Shown here in pieces: positions 63,633 through 64,000 of a stretch of DNA of 64,000 nucleotides. The number at the start of each line of letters is the position of its first letter. Position 1 is the first letter of the stretch. The notes beneath the pieces were generated by a model, which was given only the letters and a program-made list of their open reading frames with translations, searched no databases and was not told the origin of the DNA. The position numbers and the translations under genes were made by a program. This DNA comes from Ancylobacter vacuolatus. GTDB taxonomy: Bacteria; Pseudomonadota; Alphaproteobacteria; Rhizobiales; Xanthobacteraceae. The stretch is taken from the NCBI RefSeq assembly GCF_030813595.1, contig NZ_JAUSUH010000001.1, positions 372,001 through 436,000 on the forward strand. The letters run 5' to 3'.

Positions 63633-64000
63633 ATGCGGACGCGTCAGGCTCTGGCACGCCTCGCCTTCGCGCTGCTCGCCCTCGGCCCGTTCGCGGCGTC
63701 AGGCCCGGCACGGGCCGACACGCCCGCGCCGCTGGTCGCGGTGGTGTCGCAGAAGGCGGCGGAGCTATCGCTCGTCGACATCGACGCGCGCGAGGTGCGG
63801 GCGGTGATCGGCCTCGCCGCCGTTCCCGCCGGCCTTGCCGCCAGCGCGGACGGGGCGAGCGTCTACGTCACCCATCCCGACCTCAGCCTGGTCAGCCGCG
63901 TCGACCTCGCCTCCGGCACGGTGGCCGCGACCTTCAAGGTCGGGCTGGAGCCCTTCGGCATCGCGGTGAGCGCGGATGGCCGCCACCTGCTGGTCAGCGA
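63633..64000 (+). CDS. Secreted YVTN-type beta-propeller protein, partial
   Basis: The gene runs off the right edge. From ATG 63633 the product has a signal peptide (MRTRQALARLAFALLALG ... ARA|D) and begins a beta-propeller: PLVAVVSQKAAELSLVDIDAREV, GLAASADGASVYVTHPDLSLVSRVDL, EPFGIAVSADGRHLLVS. These YVTN/YncE-type repeats occur in PQQ-linked periplasmic proteins. An in-frame GTG at 63567 overlaps the mxaD stop. By position it may be mxaE, but I cannot confirm the symbol. Confidence 0.65.
   Translation, partial: MRTRQALARLAFALLALGPFAASGPARADTPAPLVAVVSQKAAELSLVDIDAREVRAVIGLAAVPAGLAASADGASVYVTHPDLSLVSRVDLASGTVAATFKVGLEPFGIAVSADGRHLLVS

Overview
The window is a 64 kb stretch of GC-rich alphaproteobacterial chromosome. 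The gene content and order fit the Hyphomicrobiales: eno-ftsB-pdhABC-lpdA, dusB-ntrB-ntrC-ntrY-ntrX-trkA-trkH-dat-hfq-hflX, a fused ispDF, and tatD-metG-holB-tmk-dac-rlpA. Together with a complete calcium-type methanol dehydrogenase cluster they suggest a facultative methylotroph, perhaps a member of the Xanthobacteraceae such as an Ancylobacter, Starkeya or Xanthobacter relative. The genus is inference. I saw no rRNA, tRNA, CRISPR array, insertion sequence or prophage.

Region 1 (1-8830) has the end of a quinone oxidoreductase gene, then a tightly spaced + strand operon: a BMP-type nucleoside/purine ABC importer (ATPase, two permeases, binding protein), an allantoate amidohydrolase-like M20 enzyme, a second M20 hydrolase and a small membrane protein. 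It probably serves uptake and breakdown of purine-derived nitrogen. Region 2 (8838-15913) is a mixed block: rimO, an ABM-domain protein, a secreted Cache-like protein, a poorly coding, AT-richer gap, a secreted serine-hydrolase-like protein, a divergent LysR/SDR pair, an Atu4866-family protein and queF.

Region 3 (16033-25704) is central carbon metabolism: enolase with a clear intrinsic terminator, ftsB, the pyruvate dehydrogenase complex (pdhA, pdhB, pdhC, lpdA) and lipoyl synthase lipA, which makes the cofactor for the lipoyl domains encoded just upstream. A 99-residue membrane protein sits inside the pdh operon, and an inverted pair of near-palindromes lies upstream of pdhA. Region 4 (25707-27858) has a COQ10/RatA-like gene, a PncC-type cinA and ispDF.

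Region 5 (28058-41249) is the nitrogen control operon (dusB-ntrBC, ntrYX), the Trk potassium system, a D-amino-acid aminotransferase, hfq and hflX. Region 6 (41408-49887, all - strand) has mazG, a metallo-beta-lactamase-fold hydrolase, tatD, metG, holB, tmk with a long Ala/Lys-rich N-terminal extension, a D,D-carboxypeptidase and rlpA.

Region 7 (50162-64000) is the methanol oxidation locus. A two-component system (mxaX, mxaY) with a lipoprotein gene (mxaZ) is divergent from mxaFJGIRSACKLD. MxaF/MxaI form the PQQ- and Ca-dependent methanol dehydrogenase, MxaG is its cytochrome cL acceptor, MxaJ and MxaD assist it in the periplasm, and MxaR/S/A/C/K/L form a MoxR-ATPase/MIDAS assembly and metal-insertion module. 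GC-rich hairpins lie in the mxaF-J, mxaJ-G and mxaI-R gaps, and the mxaZ-mxaF promoter region has several dyads. The window ends inside a beta-propeller gene after mxaD.
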